Of a stretch of 64,000 nt of DNA, positions 61,649 to 64,000 are shown one piece after another. Source of the stretch: Gluconobacter frateurii (GTDB lineage: Bacteria; Pseudomonadota; Alphaproteobacteria; Acetobacterales; Acetobacteraceae); contig NZ_BEWN01000004.1 of NCBI RefSeq assembly GCF_002723955.1, positions 1 through 64,000 on the forward strand, written 5' to 3'. The position numbers and the translations under genes were made by a program. The notes under the pieces are model-generated. The model did no database searches. It saw only the letters and a list, made by a program, of their open reading frames with translations, and was not told where the DNA came from. How positions within the stretch are numbered: position 1 is the first letter of the stretch; each line of letters begins with the position of its first letter.

Positions 61649-63096
61649 GCGGCACCTGCCAGTTCACGGATCACGCTGCGATCATCAAACGGAAGAACCG
61701 TCTGGCCAACAATCTGCCCCTGTTCATGACCTTTGCCCGCGACGACCAGAATGTCACCGGGCTTAAGGGCCTCCAAACCGGCTGCAATCGCAGACCGGCG
61801 ATCACCGATTTCCAGTGCATCCGGGCAGGCTGCATGAATGGCAGCGCGAATGCTCTGCGGTTCTTCCGTGCGTGGATTATCGTCTGTGACAATCGCCACA
61901 TCGGCCATGCGGGCCGCAACTTCGCCCATGAGCGGACGCTTGCCACGATCCCGATCGCCACCGGCCCCAAAGACCACGACCAGACGGCCTTCTGTATGCG
62001 GGCGAAGGCTTGCCAGAACGCGTTCCAGAGCATCAGGCGTATGGGCGTAATCTACATACGCTGCGGCACCATTGGACAGTTCAACGGCACGCTCGCAGCG
62101 TCCACGCACACCCGTTAACTGTGGGAGCAGATCCACAAGACCATGTGCGTCGTCTTCTGTCTGCCAGCACATCGCCGCAGCCAGCATCGCATTGTCGGCC
62201 TGGAACAGCCCTGGCAGACCAAGCGTCATTTCCGGCAAATCTTTGCCATAGAGAGAGAAGCGCACAATCTGGCCCGTCGGTGTTGGGCGTGTCTCCAGAA
62301 GACGGAGGGTCTGTCCCGTTTTGCCTGTCGTCCGAAGCGTCATGCCGCGTTGTGCTGCGATAGCGTGCAGTGCGTTCAACGTGTCCGCGTCCATGTCGGC
62401 ATTAATGGCCGCAATCCCGTTGGCAGGCAGAAGATCTTCGAACAGACGCAGTTTTGCGGCCCGATAGGCCTCAAGAGTGCCGTGATAATCCAAATGGTCC
62501 CGCGTCAGGTTTGAGAACCCGGCGGCATTGAGCCTGACACCATCCAGCCGGTGCTGCTCCAGACCATGAGACGACGCTTCAAGGGCGACATGATCCACAC
62601 CGTGCTGAGCCAGCGACGCCAGGGTGGCTGCCAGTGAGACCGGATCGGGTGTTGTCAATGAAGGCGGAGGCGGAACATCGACATTCGCAATCAGCCCCAG
62701 CGTGCCAAGGCTTGCAGCCTTGAGACCCTGAAGAGTCCAGATCTGACGCAGAAACTCAGCCGTGCTGCTCTTGCCGTTCGTTCCGGTGACTGCTGCGATG
62801 CAGGATGGCTGCGGGCCTGCAAGTGTTGCCGCCGTCAGTGCAAGCAGACGTTTGGCGTCAGGCGTCAATAGAACCGGGACGTCTGCTTCAGCGGGATGAT
62901 CTGCAATGATAGCGACAGCACCATTTGCAATAGCCTGAGGAATAAACGCTGCTCCGTCCTGTTTCGCACCCCTTAGGGCGAAAAACAGTGTGCCTGGTCG
63001 AACCTGTCTGCTGTCTGCTGTCACAGTCAGAATTTCAGGGTCGACGGAAGGCGACAGAACGGAACCATTCTGCCGGAGAAGTTCAGAGAGACGCAT
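61645..63096 (-). CDS. murE: UDP-MurNAc-L-Ala-D-Glu--diaminopimelate ligase
   Basis: Adds the third stem residue. The 483-residue ligase has PGTLFFALRGAKQDGAAFIP near 34, ATP site AVTGTNGKSSTAEFLRQIW near 106, EASSHGLEQHRLDGV near 177, and YVDYAHTPDALERVLASL near 330. The DNPRTEEP motif near 400 contains the DNPR signature that selects meso-diaminopimelate, so the wall is predicted to be of DAP type. It begins eight bases after the ftsI stop. Confidence 0.97.
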   Translation of the reverse strand: MRLSELLRQNGSVLSPSVDPEILTVTADSRQVRPGTLFFALRGAKQDGAAFIPQAIANGAVAIIADHPAEADVPVLLTPDAKRLLALTAATLAGPQPSCIAAVTGTNGKSSTAEFLRQIWTLQGLKAASLGTLGLIANVDVPPPPSLTTPDPVSLAATLASLAQHGVDHVALEASSHGLEQHRLDGVRLNAAGFSNLTRDHLDYHGTLEAYRAAKLRLFEDLLPANGIAAINADMDADTLNALHAIAAQRGMTLRTTGKTGQTLRLLETRPTPTGQIVRFSLYGKDLPEMTLGLPGLFQADNAMLAAAMCWQTEDDAHGLVDLLPQLTGVRGRCERAVELSNGAAAYVDYAHTPDALERVLASLRPHTEGRLVVVFGAGGDRDRGKRPLMGEVAARMADVAIVTDDNPRTEEPQSIRAAIHAACPDALEIGDRRSAIAAGLEALKPGDILVVAGKGHEQGQIVGQTVLPFDDRSVIRELAGAA

Positions 63097-63104
63097 GGGC
63101 AGGC

Positions 63105-64000
63105 TCAGTGCTGTGTCTTGGGAGAATGCGCCTGATTGCGCGGATCACCGGGATCATTTCCGGGACCGAGGGCACGATAGCCCGCTGGCACAGACGGATT
63201 CATGGGAATGGCGAGAGACGCTTCAATCGCGTCTTTGTTGGCCGTGTCCGGGAACTGGTTCAGAATTGGCCCAACACGTGAGATGATTTTTTTCACGGTC
63301 GGCGCGGCGTTCCATGCGGCTGTGGTCCAGCCATGGGTCGCGGCGGTTCCCTGCGGGCTGTCGAGCATGACATAGACCGCATAATGCGGGTTGTTCATCG
63401 GGAAGACGCTGGTGAAGGCCGAAACGTTGACGTGCTTCAAATAGCCGCCATGGGCACCGATCTTTTCCGCCGTACCTGTCTTGCCGCCAACATAGTAACC
63501 CGGAACTTCAGCCGACTTGCCGCTTCCAAGTGTGACGTCGAGACGAAGCAGTTTGCGAAGCAATGCAGAGGTCTTCTCTGACAGAACCCGTGTTCCCACC
63601 GGGGTCTGTGCGCCAATGTCATCGCCATTATCCGTCTCATCCGGTTTGTAGGCGACGGGACGCACTTTGGCTTCTGGAGTTTGCGCCTCATCCTGCTGGT
63701 CGCGCGCTACAAGTGTCGGCTTGAGAAGGATACCGCCATTCACGGTCGCTGCGGTTCCGCGGACAATGGCCAGAGGCGGTTCGGCAACACCATGACCAAA
63801 GCCGACAGTCATGACGGTTGAAATACCCCAGTTCTTTGATGCGGGCACAAGGGGGCGCCCGGCTTCGGGCAGTTCGACCGGAACACGATTGAAAAAGCCC
63901 ATGTTGCGCAGCCAGTCCTGCTGGCGTTGAGCACCGACATCCAGAGCGATATGGGCCGCAGCCGGGTTTGACGAGTATGCCAGAACGCCGGGCAGAGACA
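63105..64000 (-). CDS. ftsI: Peptidoglycan transpeptidase FtsI (PBP3), C-terminal part
   Basis: Partial gene, cut by the window edge; 297 residues visible, open to base 64000. The visible part holds most of the penicillin-binding transpeptidase domain: the second motif YSSNPAAAHIAL (SxN) near base 63970, FGHGVAEPPLAIVRGTAATV, and the third motif GGKTGTAEKIG (KTG). The first motif SxxK and the N-terminal membrane span lie outside. FtsI crosslinks septal peptidoglycan with FtsW. The C-terminal tail of about 60 residues is Pro/Asn-rich. The neighbouring murE gives the standard dcw order. Confidence 0.95.
   Translation of the reverse strand, partial: SLPGVLAYSSNPAAAHIALDVGAQRQQDWLRNMGFFNRVPVELPEAGRPLVPASKNWGISTVMTVGFGHGVAEPPLAIVRGTAATVNGGILLKPTLVARDQQDEAQTPEAKVRPVAYKPDETDNGDDIGAQTPVGTRVLSEKTSALLRKLLRLDVTLGSGKSAEVPGYYVGGKTGTAEKIGAHGGYLKHVNVSAFTSVFPMNNPHYAVYVMLDSPQGTAATHGWTTAAWNAAPTVKKIISRVGPILNQFPDTANKDAIEASLAIPMNPSVPAGYRALGPGNDPGDPRNQAHSPKTQH

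Overview
The window looks like chromosome of an acetic acid bacterium (Acetobacteraceae, probably Gluconobacter or a close relative). Most genes have moderately high GC. The gene content is alphaproteobacterial: MetX/MetW, ThrB of the kinase-fold type, ispH-thrB-rnhA, ffh-rpsP-rimM-trmD-rplS followed directly by leuCDB, and a complete minus-strand division and cell-wall (dcw) cluster. The genus is inferred from remembered family and synteny patterns, not from a search.

Left edge (1-3000): a graveyard with no intact gene. It holds the tail of an IS5-type transposase, a multiply broken type VI secretion baseplate gene (tssG) on the minus strand, and a frameshifted DUF1348 (NTF2-like) gene on the plus strand. 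Two hairpins, the second with a T tail, follow. An AT-rich stretch leads into a 1247-residue three-enzyme glycosyltransferase (WbsX-like + GT4 + GT2). Together this reads as a decaying accessory island with one surviving surface-polysaccharide gene.

Core block 1 (6.9-26.9 kb, mostly plus strand): metX-metW, an RhlE-type DEAD-box helicase, an AIM24-family gene, tRNA-Ser, a Spy/CpxP-like periplasmic protein, then ffh-rpsP-rimM-trmD-rplS-leuC-leuD-leuB. The leu genes are coupled by 1-4 nt overlaps. Next come two overlapping class I aminotransferases, an M3 oligoendopeptidase, a periplasmic thioredoxin-like protein, small membrane and lipoproteins, a cobalamin adenosyltransferase and an uncharacterised coiled-coil protein with an AT-hook-like motif.

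Middle block (26.9-42.3 kb): OPT-family transporter, alginate-export-type porin and lipoprotein (minus), ispH-thrB-rnhA (plus), tRNA-Asn, an MFS exporter, gpt, tRNA-Pro and tRNA-Arg, and an extensin-like protein. A dihydroxyacetone kinase is followed by a Gfo/Idh/MocA oxidoreductase whose ribosome binding site lies in a perfect 13-bp hairpin. Then come an Ivy-type lysozyme inhibitor, nicotinamidase and a CorC/HlyC-type CBS protein.

Right block (42.3-64 kb, all minus): read in transcription order this is ftsI (cut by the window edge), murE, murF, mraY, murD, ftsW, murG, murC, murB, ddl, ftsQ, ftsA, ftsZ, lpxC, bamD, recN, ligA. Most neighbours overlap by 1-4 nt. The run takes cytoplasmic peptidoglycan precursor synthesis through lipid I/II, septal synthesis and Z-ring assembly, then lipid A, outer-membrane protein assembly and DNA repair.

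I found no CRISPR array, intact insertion sequence, prophage or obvious new defence system. The most unusual signals are the degraded T6SS gene, the trimodular glycosyltransferase, and two places where a strong hairpin overlaps a ribosome binding site (10544-10574 and 38028-38063).
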